The translations under genes and the position numbers were made by a program. A stretch of DNA of 64,000 nt from Chersky-840 sp035532735 (GTDB lineage: Bacteria; Actinomycetota; Acidimicrobiia; Acidimicrobiales; UBA8190). Shown piece by piece: positions 1 through 8,977 of this stretch. The notes under the pieces were generated by a model. The model was not told the DNA's origin, did no database searches, and saw nothing but the letters and a program-made list of their open reading frames with translations. The first letter of the stretch is position 1; every line of letters starts with the position of its first letter. The DNA lies in contig DATKQM010000013.1 of NCBI GenBank assembly GCA_035532735.1, positions 1 through 64,000 on the forward strand. Direction: 5' to 3'.

Positions 1-133
1 AGTCCTTGCAGGACATCGGAAGCCAGGCACACGAGGTGCCGGCAGACGAGGCGACCTTCCCCGCAATGAAACTCCAGCCTCAGGTGGATTATCCGTCAAG
101 AAGAGCGCTTGACAGGCGATCTTCCATAGGGAA
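1..133. other. Window edge, no gene recognised
   Basis: This stretch lies downstream of the minus-strand response regulator. Short open frames exist on both strands but none has a start, a domain or a length that convinces. A minus-strand ATG at 127 ends after 12 codons. A partner histidine kinase might be expected beyond the left edge, but nothing here shows it. Confidence 0.4.
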
Positions 134-889
134 TCAGGGCTCGAAGCGGTATCCCACGCCCCGCACGGTCCGAACCCACCGAGGGCTGTCGGGATCCACC
201 TCGATCTTGCGACGGATGCGACGGATGTGCTCGGTTACCGTCCCGGCGTCCTGCCACTCCGACGACGAGTCCCAGACCTGGGCGAGAAGCTGCTCTCGGG
301 TGAACACCTGGCGCGGTGACCCGGCCAGGAAGGCGAGGAGCGCGAATTCCTTGGCGGTCGTCTCCACGAGCCGATCCGACACCATGATCTCTCGGGCCAG
401 GGTGTCGATGACGAGGTCGCCGAATTCGAGGGTCCCGGTCGACGATGCCGTAGTCCGGCTCGTGCCGCTCCGACGTAGCACCGTGCCTACCCGGGCGGCC
501 AGCTCGGCCGGGGAGAAGGGCTTCACCACATAGTCGTCGGCCCCGAGCTTGAGCCCGAGGACCCGGTCGGTCTCGTGTCCTTTGGCCGTGACCAGGATCA
601 CAGGGACGTCGCTGATCCGACGGATTGAGGCCAAGACGTCGAAGCCGTCCTCGGTGGTCAGCATGACGTCGAGGATCACGAGGTCAGCCTGCCCGTTGCT
701 CAAGCTGCCCAGGGCCTCGGCACCCGTCGTCGCCTCGGTGACCTTGTAGCCCTCGACCTCGAGCAGGCGGCTGAGCATGCCCCTGACCTCGGGGTCGTCG
801 TCGACCACGAGGAGCTTCCCGACCGATCGACCGGGCACTGCTGAGGTCCGGCCGGCTTCCGCCGATCCCACTTTCGTCGTCACCACCAT
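134..889 (-). CDS. OmpR/PhoB-family response regulator
   Basis: Two-component response regulator of 251 aa. After an about 24-residue N-terminal extension comes a receiver domain (LLVVDDDPEVRG, phospho-acceptor Asp in LVILDVML, conserved Lys in DDYVVKPF). A C-terminal winged-helix DNA-binding domain follows (KEFALLAFLA, then HIRRIRRKIEVDP and RTVRGVGYRF). Known members are phosphorylated by a sensor kinase and bind promoter DNA. No kinase is visible beside it; it may lie beyond the left edge. The ATG at 889 is the only early ATG, but a start nearer VGKLLVVDD is possible. A perfect 10-bp inverted repeat lies 12 bases upstream of the start and could be its own operator. Confidence 0.93.
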   Translation of the reverse strand: MVVTTKVGSAEAGRTSAVPGRSVGKLLVVDDDPEVRGMLSRLLEVEGYKVTEATTGAEALGSLSNGQADLVILDVMLTTEDGFDVLASIRRISDVPVILVTAKGHETDRVLGLKLGADDYVVKPFSPAELAARVGTVLRRSGTSRTTASSTGTLEFGDLVIDTLAREIMVSDRLVETTAKEFALLAFLAGSPRQVFTREQLLAQVWDSSSEWQDAGTVTEHIRRIRRKIEVDPDSPRWVRTVRGVGYRFEP

Positions 890-900
890 CTATCGTCCCC

Positions 901-941
901 TGCCACTACGACCATTTGCCTTACCACGTAGCGTAGTGGCA
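901..941. promoter_or_regulatory. Perfect inverted repeat upstream of the response regulator
   Basis: TGCCACTACG at 901-910 is matched by its reverse complement CGTAGTGGCA at 932-941, with 21 bases between. It starts 12 bases upstream of the response-regulator ATG at 889. It could be an operator for autoregulation or a leader hairpin. The arms are seen directly; the role is inferred. Confidence 0.5.
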
Positions 942-1092
942 GCCCTCTGGTTACTTGGAGGGTTCAGGCTGCACTTTCCGAACCCTACCGCCGGACCGTC
1001 GGCCAGGCTCCCCGCCCAAGTTGGGAGGGGGTTGATCGGCTGTAGGTCGGGCTGTGGTCTGGGAGGTCCACACTCAGAGGGTGGCCGCAGCT

Positions 1093-1599
1093 ATGAAATC
1101 CAAGCTGGGCGCCCGGCTGGCGCCGGTGCCCACGGGGTCCTCTCTCGAGGAGCCCCGCATCGAGCCGCCCACGGTGCTCGTGGTCGGCACCGACGACTGG
1201 GCGATCGAGCAATCGGCCACCGAGCTCGAGGCCGGAGGGTGCCGGGTGCTGCGGTGTCACGAGCCCGGCGAGCCGGCTTTTCCGTGCAACGCACTCATCC
1301 AGGGCCGCACCTGCCCGCTCGACATCGGGTTCGACGTGGTGGTGACGGTGCGGGCCCGGCCCATGAGTGAGCCCTCGCAGGCCGAGCTCGGCGTGATCTG
1401 CGCGCTGCACCAAGGCGTGCCACTGGTCGTGGCCGGAGTCGCCTCAGAGCGACCCTTCGGGCCGTGGGCCTCCCTGGCGGTCGAGCAAGGTGGAGACGTT
1501 GTTACCGCGTGTGAGAAGGTGGTGGGCGCGACGCCGGTCGCAATCGCCCCGGGCGCTCGAGCGCATCGTCCCGAGGAGGACGTCTGCCATGCCCAGTAA
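1093..1599 (+). CDS. Hypothetical protein upstream of pilT
   Basis: About 168 aa when started at the ATG at 1093; an upstream GTG at 1054 in the same frame would add 13 residues. No signal peptide or membrane segment is visible. The middle part (VLVVGTDDWAIEQSATEL) looks like a beta-alpha start of a Rossmann-like or receiver-like fold, but the acidic residues of a receiver are not arranged normally, so I do not assign it. Four Cys are present, including the pair in FPCNALIQGRTCPLD. It ends 27 bases before pilT on the same strand, so co-transcription with the pilus genes is likely. Confidence 0.6.
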   Translation: MKSKLGARLAPVPTGSSLEEPRIEPPTVLVVGTDDWAIEQSATELEAGGCRVLRCHEPGEPAFPCNALIQGRTCPLDIGFDVVVTVRARPMSEPSQAELGVICALHQGVPLVVAGVASERPFGPWASLAVEQGGDVVTACEKVVGATPVAIAPGARAHRPEEDVCHAQ

Positions 1600-1626
1600 C
1601 GCCGCCGCGTAAGTCCCAGACCACCC

Positions 1627-2769
1627 ATGCCTCTCAGCCGCAGTACCGCGGAGATCGATGCCTGGCTCGAGGAGCTATGGGATCTGCGCGGCACCGACCT
1701 TCTGTTGACCACAGGCGCTCCGCCGCTCATCAGGGTCGACGGCGAGATGCGCCCGGTCACCGGAGGTGAGGTCTTCAGCCCGATCTCGGTCGAGCGCGCC
1801 GTGAAGGGGGTCGTGGGTCCCGATCTCATCGCCCGCTACGAAACTGAGCGTGAGATCGATTTCGCCTTCAGTTGGAAACAGCGAGCCCGCCTGCGCTGCA
1901 ACGCTTTTCACCAGAGAGACACCTGTTCCCTGGCGTTGCGGATCATTCCATTCGAGATCCCTGGATTCGCCCAGCTCGGCTTGCCTCCGGCCATCGAGTC
2001 GCTGGTGGAGCTCCCCATGGGGCTCGTCATCGTGACGGGCCCGACGGGCTCGGGGAAGTCGACGACCCTGGCCGCGATGATCGACTACATCAACCGCTAC
2101 CGGCGGTGTCATATCGTCACGATCGAAGACCCCATCGAGTACGTCCATGCCAACCACCGCTCCGCCGTCAGCCAGCGCGAGGTGGGAACTGATACCGACT
2201 CGTTCTCTCGGGCCTTGCGTTCAGTCTTGCGCGAGGACCCTGACGTGCTGCTCGTGGGTGAGATGCGCGACCAGGAGAGCATCGCCACCACCTTGACCAT
2301 CGCCGAGACCGGGCACCTGGTCTTCGCTACGTTGCATACCAATGACAGCGCCCAGGCCATCGACCGGATCGTGGACATCTTCCCCTCGGACCGCCGTGAG
2401 CAGATCCAGGTGCAGCTGGCTTCGACGCTCGAAGGCGTCATCTACCAACGGCTGGTGCCCCGCATCGGCGGCGGTCTCGTGGCCGCCTACGAAGTCCTGA
2501 TGGCCAACCACGCCGTGCGCAACCTGGTCCGGGAGGGCAAGACCCGTCAGCTGCGCAACGTCGTGTCCACGCACCAGTCCGAAGGCATGCAGACGCTCGA
2601 GATGGGGCTCAACGCTCTCATGGAAGAGGACCTCATCGACTACGAGACGGCACTCCGGGTGAGCCTGTATCCGAAGGAGGTTGAGCCGCCCCGGCGCTAC
2701 GCCTCGCCTGGAGATTTTGGTGCCCTGGACCCACAGGTCGTGGGTGCAGGCTGGGAGAGCCCGCGTTGA
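1627..2769 (+). CDS. pilT: Type IV pilus retraction ATPase PilT
   Basis: Hexameric ATPase that powers pilus retraction and twitching, 380 aa, normal for the family. Walker A GPTGSGKST starts near residue 138. The Asp box (HIVTIEDPIEYVH), Walker B region (LREDPDVLLVGEMRD) and His box (GHLVFATLHT) follow. The PilT-specific C-terminal signature AIRNLIRE appears as AVRNLVRE near residue 296, which separates it from the assembly ATPase PilB encoded at 10.2-12 kb. It precedes three genes for pilin-like proteins on the same strand. Confidence 0.95.
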   Translation: MPLSRSTAEIDAWLEELWDLRGTDLLLTTGAPPLIRVDGEMRPVTGGEVFSPISVERAVKGVVGPDLIARYETEREIDFAFSWKQRARLRCNAFHQRDTCSLALRIIPFEIPGFAQLGLPPAIESLVELPMGLVIVTGPTGSGKSTTLAAMIDYINRYRRCHIVTIEDPIEYVHANHRSAVSQREVGTDTDSFSRALRSVLREDPDVLLVGEMRDQESIATTLTIAETGHLVFATLHTNDSAQAIDRIVDIFPSDRREQIQVQLASTLEGVIYQRLVPRIGGGLVAAYEVLMANHAVRNLVREGKTRQLRNVVSTHQSEGMQTLEMGLNALMEEDLIDYETALRVSLYPKEVEPPRRYASPGDFGALDPQVVGAGWESPR

Positions 2770-2862
2770 CAGCGTCCTGAAGCCGGGACTCGATGCGTCA
2801 CCGGCAGATGTGACCGTGTCCGGGGGGGACGACGACTGAGTGATGACAAAGGGACCGAGATC

Positions 2863-4629
2863 GTGGGGGTAGCCCAAAAGGAGCCGCGCCGAGACAGCCG
2901 CAGTGCTGACGCGGGCTTGGGCCTTCTCCAACGTGGTCGCTTCCACCAGAGGAACCCCAAAGCCGAAGACGGTTTTACGCTCATCGAGCTCCTCGTCGTC
3001 CTCGTCATCCTCCCCCTCGTTGCCGGGGCCATCGCCATGGTGCTGATCACGACCCTCAAGAACGACCAGGGCATTCAGGGCAAAGTGGCAGACGCGAGCG
3101 CCGCCACGACGGCGTCTGCCTACTACGTCCGCGACATCGAGAGTGCCGCCGAGGTGACGACGGCGGCCAGCCCGGCCAGTACCCCCCAACAATGCAGTCC
3201 CGCAGGTCTGTCGGGAACGACCAACCTCATCCTCGGACTCCAATTGGGCTCACAACCGCCGGCCACTGCGACGGTGGTCTCGTACTACACGGTGACGCCA
3301 TCGGCGGGCGCTCCCATGGAGTTGGTGCGCCTCTACTGTCCGAACGGGTCGTCCACACCTCAGAGCCGCGTGATCCTGTCGGACAATGTGAGTACGACGA
3401 ACCCCCCCACACCCGTGGTGAATTGCATCACGCCGACACCTACGGGCATCCCCACGGGTGTGACGTGTAGCCCCGCCGGGATTGCCAGTGACTGGACCTT
3501 CACCTACATGGTCTCGACGGTCACGCTCAACGTCACCCAGGGGTGTTCCGCCCCGGGACCGGCCTGTGCGCCATATCAGTACGCGCTCACCGGTGATCCC
3601 GTGTCGGGGATCCCGGTGCCGCCCATCGTCCAGCCCAACGGCGTGCTCACCTTGCTCGGAACCGGCACCGACATCTCGTTCACGAACTTGAGCTCAGGAC
3701 AGACCGTCTGCGCCGTCGGGTCGATCCTGCTGGGCTCGGGCTACAACTCGAAGGGGAACACTCCGGCCATCAGCTCAAACTTCTTCACGAGCAACAACAC
3801 CGTGACGGCGGGAACCACCACCTCGTGTGCCAATCCGCAGCCCAACGGTGTGGAGGTCTACAACTGCCTCAACGACAATTCCAACGGTCAGACCTGCCCC
3901 ACAAGCGGAACGCACGAGGCCGTGACCGGCAATGTCGACGTGGCCCCGAACCCGGTCTCCACGAGCACGAGGGTCACCGATCCTCTCGCCGTCTGGGCCT
4001 CGCAGAATCCGGTGGCGCCGATCACGTCACCTGACGGGTCGTGCTCGGGTGGTTCGACGATGACGTGCACTCCTGGGCTCTATGCCGGGGGGCTCAACCT
4101 CCCGAATAGTCGAACGATCAATTTCGAGCGGGGCAACTACCAGTTCGGGACCAATGGGGGCTGCGGGAGCTCGTTGTGCGTGGGAAGCAGGGACACCGTG
4201 AACTTCGGCACGGGCCACTACACCTTTACCGATGGGCTGAACGTCTCCGGATCAGGAAGCGCGTTGTGTGGAGGTGGTACCGCCAGCAGCGCCTGTCCGA
4301 ACCCCCCGCCGGGCGGCGTCTTCTTCTATGTCTCGGGCGGTTCGACGGCCCTGGGTAATAGAAATGCAGCCAACAACATCGACCTGGGCCCGATCTCGGC
4401 GACGTCGGACCCATATCACGGGGTCTTGCTATGGCAGAACGGCAACGACTCCAACTCGGTCTTCCTGGCCAGCGCAGCCACGTCGGTGAACACCTATGGC
4501 GGCGAGATCTATGTCCCGAATGCGACAATTAGGCTCTACGGGTTCGGCAACAACATCAGCACGGGGCACATCGTGGCCAACAGCATGCTGTTCGACTTCA
4601 GCTTCAACCTCGACGTCATCATCCAGTAG
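2863..4629 (+). CDS. Large prepilin-like protein with C-terminal surface domain
   Basis: 588 aa from a GTG start. A class III (type IV prepilin) signal is seen around residues 38-60: DGFTLIELLVVLVILPLVAG, with the +5 Glu needed for methylation, after an unusually long leader of about 37 residues. The bulk is a Ser/Thr/Gly/Asn-rich extracellular region with many Cys. Its last 200 residues (NYQFG, GHYTF, VFFYVSGGS, GGEIYVPNA) resemble the beta-rich domains appended to minor pilins and TadG-like proteins. Typical pilins are about 150 aa, so this is probably a minor or tip pilin or a pilus-displayed adhesin. Function beyond the pilin signal is inferred. Confidence 0.8.
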   Translation: MGVAQKEPRRDSRSADAGLGLLQRGRFHQRNPKAEDGFTLIELLVVLVILPLVAGAIAMVLITTLKNDQGIQGKVADASAATTASAYYVRDIESAAEVTTAASPASTPQQCSPAGLSGTTNLILGLQLGSQPPATATVVSYYTVTPSAGAPMELVRLYCPNGSSTPQSRVILSDNVSTTNPPTPVVNCITPTPTGIPTGVTCSPAGIASDWTFTYMVSTVTLNVTQGCSAPGPACAPYQYALTGDPVSGIPVPPIVQPNGVLTLLGTGTDISFTNLSSGQTVCAVGSILLGSGYNSKGNTPAISSNFFTSNNTVTAGTTTSCANPQPNGVEVYNCLNDNSNGQTCPTSGTHEAVTGNVDVAPNPVSTSTRVTDPLAVWASQNPVAPITSPDGSCSGGSTMTCTPGLYAGGLNLPNSRTINFERGNYQFGTNGGCGSSLCVGSRDTVNFGTGHYTFTDGLNVSGSGSALCGGGTASSACPNPPPGGVFFYVSGGSTALGNRNAANNIDLGPISATSDPYHGVLLWQNGNDSNSVFLASAATSVNTYGGEIYVPNATIRLYGFGNNISTGHIVANSMLFDFSFNLDVIIQ

Positions 4630-4643
4630 GACGGATCCCGACG

Positions 4644-6893
4644 ATGGCTCGTGGCATGGATGGTCAGGTTCGCGCCGTAATCGACAGGTGCGGCACAAAC
4701 CGGTTTGGGTCGCCGGGTCGCTGGGCCCGGCACCGTGTGCTGGTCTCCGAGGTCGGCGATACCCTGATCGAGGTCCTGGTTGCCATCGTCATCATCGCGC
4801 TGACCGTCACGGCCCTGCTCGGTGCGCTCGTGACGGCCATCACCAGCTCGACGACACAGCAGAGCCTCTCCACCGTGGACTCAGTGTTGAACGGTTTCGC
4901 CCAGAGCGCGCTCTTCGAAGTCCAGCAGTCGAGTGTCTTCAAGAACTGCACTCGCACCGCGTACCGGCTCATCGGAGCACCCACCCCCGCCTCGGGCCCG
5001 GTGGGTTCGGTATCGACGGTCTTCGTGACAGGCTTCGCCGCCTATCACACCTTGACGGTCTCTCTGATTTCAGGCGCGACATCGACTCCGGCGGCGATCA
5101 CCAATGGCTCCAAGACTGACAGCAGTGGCGATGCCACCGTGACCTTCACTGTTCCCAACGGACTGGCCGGAGCGCAGACGGTGTCGGTGAGCGACGGTAT
5201 GGCCACGGCTTCGCCCACTGCCTTCACGGTGGGGGGAACGGTAAAAGGGACCACGCCGGTGGGCTATTCCATCGCCGTCGACCAAGTCCAGCAATGGGAC
5301 GCGCAGAGCAGCAGTTGGGTGAGCAGCTCGTCACCAACCTGTCCGATGAGTGGCTCGCAGCAGATCATTGTCGAAGCCCACGCGCCCGACGGTTCGGCGG
5401 GATCGGTGAGCTTTGTCGCCCTCGGCTCAGCGACGACCACTGTGCTGGTGGCCGCCACGTCTTCGTCGACGACTCCCACACTCGGAGACGCCCTGACCTT
5501 CACCGCAACGGTGGTCCCGCCCAACAGCACGACGGCGGCACCGACGGGCACGATCCAGTGGAGCTTCACCCAGAGTCCGGGTTCACCGGCTTGCGCCAAT
5601 TCCACCCTCAGCACAATTGCCGGAACGAACACCTCGAAGGCGACGTGTTCGGTGAACCCGGCCCAGGTGGGGACCTACACGGTGGCGGCCGGATATCCGG
5701 CCCCGGGAGGGTCCGGTAACTATTTGCCCGGAAGCGGCACGGGGGTCATCACCGTCGGTAAGGCGGCGAGCTCGACCACCGTGACGGAGACCTCCTCGCC
5801 CACGCCCGCTCAGCCCGGATCCAAGCTGACCTTCACCGCCGCCGTCGGGGCCAACCCCGCCGTGGCCGGCGACCCGCAGCCGAGCGGGACGGTGGTGTGG
5901 TCGATCACCGCACCGTCGGGGCCGAATCCCACATGCGCCAACTCCCAGATGTCCTCGGGTGGAACAGGCACCAACACTGCGACGTGCTCGGTGACCAATG
6001 CCGTGATCGGGACCTATTCGGCCAGCGCCACCTACGGGGGCGACGGCAACTACGTCTCCAGCGCCTCGGGCCCGACGACGGTGGGCGTGTCCAAGGCAAC
6101 CCCGACGCTGAGCTTCACCACCACCCCACAGAACCCCCAGCCGGGGTCGACCTTCACGGTCAAGGTGACGATCAACGAGCCCAACGGTGGCGCCAATCCC
6201 ACCGGAACGGTGACGTGGACGATTACCCCGCCTTCGGGAGCGGCGCCCACATGTGCGATCTCGACCCTGGACAACACCGGCAGCGGCTCTTGTACCGTGA
6301 CGAGCGCCCTGAACGGCACCTACACCGTGAGCGCGTCCTACGGCGGTGACGGCACCTACACGGCGGCCAACGGCTCGACCCCGGTGGTGGTGGCCCTCGC
6401 CCCGGCTGGCCTCGACATCGAGACCGTGGGCAATCCTCAGGACAACAGGCCCGACAGTGGTGACCAGATCGTCTTCACCTATGACGAAGCCATGAAGGTC
6501 GGGACCATCCAGAACGGTTGGGCGGGCGGTTCGGAGGCCGTCACGGCTGAGTTCACCCGCCAAGGGAGCCAGACGCAGCTCACCATCTCGTGCTCGGGCC
6601 GCCGGTGCAACACCATCAACCTCGGGACCGTGACCCTGGGAGACAACTCGGGGACGCGTTACGTGAACGGCTTTCGCACCGTGGACCTCAATGCCACGAT
6701 GGTGATGACGACGAACGCCGCTGGGCAGACGGTGGTGACCGTCACGCTGACGCTGTCGAGTGACAGCGTGTCGACGGTGAACGGCAACACCAGTCTGATA
6801 TGGACACCCAGCGCGAACGTCACCAACTCCGCCGGGGTCGCTTCTGCTACGACGGCGGTGACCGAGATGAACTCGCCCGAGAGGAACTTCTGA
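4644..6893 (+). CDS. Giant prepilin-like protein with bacterial Ig-like repeats
   Basis: 749 aa. A prepilin-type signal lies near residues 38-62 (GDTLIEVLVAIVIIALTV, with Glu at +5), following a 37-residue leader. It is followed by at least three Ig-like domains of the Big_3/Big_5 type, each with a Pro/Gly-rich start (SPTPAQPGSKLTFTA, QNPQPGSTFTVKV), a GTVxW strand and a YxxSASYGGDGxY strand. A different C-terminal beta domain (residues about 590-749) ends the protein. Ig-like repeats on a pilin stem suggest a stalked adhesin assembled by the type IV pilus machine. It starts 15 bases after the previous gene and ends one base before the next, indicating one operon. Confidence 0.82.
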   Translation: MARGMDGQVRAVIDRCGTNRFGSPGRWARHRVLVSEVGDTLIEVLVAIVIIALTVTALLGALVTAITSSTTQQSLSTVDSVLNGFAQSALFEVQQSSVFKNCTRTAYRLIGAPTPASGPVGSVSTVFVTGFAAYHTLTVSLISGATSTPAAITNGSKTDSSGDATVTFTVPNGLAGAQTVSVSDGMATASPTAFTVGGTVKGTTPVGYSIAVDQVQQWDAQSSSWVSSSSPTCPMSGSQQIIVEAHAPDGSAGSVSFVALGSATTTVLVAATSSSTTPTLGDALTFTATVVPPNSTTAAPTGTIQWSFTQSPGSPACANSTLSTIAGTNTSKATCSVNPAQVGTYTVAAGYPAPGGSGNYLPGSGTGVITVGKAASSTTVTETSSPTPAQPGSKLTFTAAVGANPAVAGDPQPSGTVVWSITAPSGPNPTCANSQMSSGGTGTNTATCSVTNAVIGTYSASATYGGDGNYVSSASGPTTVGVSKATPTLSFTTTPQNPQPGSTFTVKVTINEPNGGANPTGTVTWTITPPSGAAPTCAISTLDNTGSGSCTVTSALNGTYTVSASYGGDGTYTAANGSTPVVVALAPAGLDIETVGNPQDNRPDSGDQIVFTYDEAMKVGTIQNGWAGGSEAVTAEFTRQGSQTQLTISCSGRRCNTINLGTVTLGDNSGTRYVNGFRTVDLNATMVMTTNAAGQTVVTVTLTLSSDSVSTVNGNTSLIWTPSANVTNSAGVASATTAVTEMNSPERNF

Positions 6894-6894
6894 C

Positions 6895-7428
6895 ATGGCC
6901 GGCCGTCTCACGACTCGGCGAGAGGACGGAGCCATCCTCGTGCTGGCGCTCGTGTTCATGATCGTGATCGCACTGGTGCTCCTGGGTGTGGTGACCCTCT
7001 CCGGGAACGGCCTCCTGAACACGTCGCATCTCCTCGACCAGCAGTCCCTCGAATACCGCACCAGCGGGGCCATGCAAGTCGCCATCCAGACCGTGCGTTA
7101 CACCAACACCACCTTTCCCGGTCCCCCCACCCCCCCAACCTCGTGCCTCTCCTCCGCCACGGGGATCCGGGTCGGACAGAACTCCCCCCCCGTGTACGTG
7201 GATTGTTCGACGGTTCCCCGCAACCAGCTCCCCGCCAACACGGGCGTATCCCGCGAGGTGAACTTCTACGCCTGCGGGACGTCGTCGACCAGTTGCTCGT
7301 CGACGAATTACACGCTGTGGGCGACCGTCGATTTCGTCGACGGGCCAACCTGTGCATCGGGGTCGTTCGGTGCCTGTGGCACGACCGAGAGTGTCCAGAG
7401 CTGGCTCATTCACAACGCCAACAACTGA
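6895..7428 (+). CDS. PilX-like minor pilin / pilus assembly protein
   Basis: 177 aa with an N-terminal hydrophobic helix (AILVLALVFMIVIALVLLG, residues about 12-30) directly after a short basic leader containing REDG, the layout of PilX N-terminal domain proteins. Unlike true pilins it lacks the FTLIE motif. The remainder is a Cys-containing extracellular domain with paired Cys (SSTSCSSTNY, GPTCASGSFGACG). It sits last in the pilT-pilin operon, one base after the Ig-domain pilin gene. PilX-type proteins prime or modulate pilus assembly; that role here is by position and topology. Confidence 0.7.
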   Translation: MAGRLTTRREDGAILVLALVFMIVIALVLLGVVTLSGNGLLNTSHLLDQQSLEYRTSGAMQVAIQTVRYTNTTFPGPPTPPTSCLSSATGIRVGQNSPPVYVDCSTVPRNQLPANTGVSREVNFYACGTSSTSCSSTNYTLWATVDFVDGPTCASGSFGACGTTESVQSWLIHNANN

Positions 7429-7479
7429 TCGTCAGCGGCCGGGCGCCCGATTCTCGGAAGGGGGCTCTCGCTCGGTACC

Positions 7480-8232
7480 GTGATGTCCATGTCCACTTCG
7501 AGGCCCGGATCACGGCGGGGGTCACACCTGCCGTACCGGACCCTGGCCGGAGTCGTGCCCTGCCCCAAGGGTTGGCTCATGGCGTCGGCCAAGCTTCAGG
7601 GAATCACCATGGCTCCCGAGCAACCCCAGGTCGTCCCGACGTTTCTCGAAGTGCTCGACTACAAGCCGGCCTTTCAGGTCGTGGCACTCTTCTCGCCGGT
7701 GGGACTTCTCGATGTCCCCGACTCGCGGGGACGCACGTGTGATCGCCAGGCTCGGGCCCTTCTTGGTCGGCCCCGAGCCGGCGCGGTGCTGTCCGCCCCG
7801 GTGCGCGCCGCCATCGAGTGCGGCTCCTACGAGGAAGCCAGAAAGGCAAACGGAGGACGTCTGAGCGCCATCGGGTGGCGCATGCTCAACCGGACGGCGG
7901 AGGTGCACGAGCAGATGGCGCCCTACTGGCAGCGCACCATCTTCGAGGTCCATCCTGAGCTCAGTTTCTTCCAACTCAACGAGGACAGGCCCGTCCGGTA
8001 CTCCAAACACACCAAAGCGGGGCAAGCCGAGCGCCGAGCATTGCTCGACGGGCGCATGCCCGGGGTGGAGCGGATCCTCGACCAGAAGGTTCGTGGCGTC
8101 TCATTCGCCCACCTCCTCGATGCGGCCGCGTGTCTGTGGACGGCAAGACGGGTCATCTCCCGCGGTGTGGTTCACCTACCCGAACACCCGGAGTGGGACT
8201 CCGAAGGCCTCCGGATGGAGTTCGTCCAGTAA
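7480..8232 (+). CDS. DUF429-family protein (RNase H-like fold predicted)
   Basis: About 250 aa from GTG 7480 (ATG 7483 is equally possible). Family hallmarks are the N-terminal AGVxxCPKGW segment, a central block with RPRAGAVLSAPVR, the EVHPELSFFQLN motif and a C-terminal DAxACLWTARR helix. DUF429 proteins are predicted nucleases of unknown role. In most members the first motif reads GVDGCPxGW; here the Asp position is Val (AGVVPCPKGW), so a possible catalytic acid is missing. It lies between the two opposed pilus gene blocks and has no evident functional link with them. Confidence 0.75.
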   Translation: MMSMSTSRPGSRRGSHLPYRTLAGVVPCPKGWLMASAKLQGITMAPEQPQVVPTFLEVLDYKPAFQVVALFSPVGLLDVPDSRGRTCDRQARALLGRPRAGAVLSAPVRAAIECGSYEEARKANGGRLSAIGWRMLNRTAEVHEQMAPYWQRTIFEVHPELSFFQLNEDRPVRYSKHTKAGQAERRALLDGRMPGVERILDQKVRGVSFAHLLDAAACLWTARRVISRGVVHLPEHPEWDSEGLRMEFVQ

Positions 8233-8357
8233 GACGTGGAACGACAGTTCGACTCGTGTCCGACGACAGACGCCGTCACGCGGTCGGTGCCGGGGAACCG
8301 ACCGTTCGGTCCTCCGGCACCGGGCTCGCGTCGCCGAGTCGATCGGCTTTCAGGGCC

Positions 8358-8807
8358 TCACAGGCTGTCGCAGGGGTTCGTGGCCGTATTGGTGTACACC
8401 TTCGCAGCGGGAGTCCCACCAGGCCCCGCCACTGATACGACGCCGGCACTGTCTGCGGAGATGATGTAGTTGTTGGTTGCCGGAAGCTCCTTGAGCCATG
8501 GCCCCACGGTCTCGTTGACGCCGTTGATGGTCGTGGCAGTTGGCCCCGAAGTCAGCGCGCTGAGGCTCGAGGGATAACTCCCGATCTGGGCCTTGTAGGC
8601 CTCGAGAGCCGTCTCGACGCTCTTGGCATCAGCGTTGCACGAGGACGCGATGGCGTTGGTGTTCGTGCTGCCTACGGCGAAGACGACGATGGCGGCCAGG
8701 ATGGCCAGGATGATGATGACGATCAGGAGCTCGATCAGGGTGAATCCACCCTGATCCCGCTTCGCCACCATCCTCTGCAGGCTGTTGAGTTTGGCTTTGT
8801 CTCTCAT
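8358..8807 (-). CDS. pilA: Major type IV pilin (PilA-like)
   Basis: 149 aa, normal pilin size. The prepilin peptidase site is GGFTLIEL at residues about 20-27, giving mature Phe1 and Glu5, followed by the hydrophobic assembly helix. The globular domain has an alpha-helical spine with KSVETALEAYKAQIGSYP, typical of type IV pilin and GspG-like subunits, and two Cys (SSCNADAK and the C-terminal NPCDSL) likely forming a D-region disulfide. It is the last gene of the minus-strand pilB-pilC-pilA set and is the best candidate for the fibre subunit in this window. Confidence 0.92.
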   Translation of the reverse strand: MRDKAKLNSLQRMVAKRDQGGFTLIELLIVIIILAILAAIVVFAVGSTNTNAIASSCNADAKSVETALEAYKAQIGSYPSSLSALTSGPTATTINGVNETVGPWLKELPATNNYIISADSAGVVSVAGPGGTPAAKVYTNTATNPCDSL

Positions 8808-8977
8808 GCTGTTTGGTCCCTTCTTGAGATGTCTGTGTTGTCGGAGTGGGAGGGGCGCCGGTTTGCGCGCCGGCGTTGGCTCTCCCTGTCGATGTCGGCG
8901 TGGCGCCCCGTTCCCGCAAACGTTCGAATAGCGTCAACCTCCCAGGGGGCTCGGCCGGTTCGATCGAAAAGGCCTGT

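Noticed and set aside
5583..7085. 500-codon minus-strand open frame opposite the Ig-domain pilin gene
   Set aside because: It is a mirror of the high-GC coding strand, rich in Arg, Gly and His, without any domain. The plus-strand gene explains the region.
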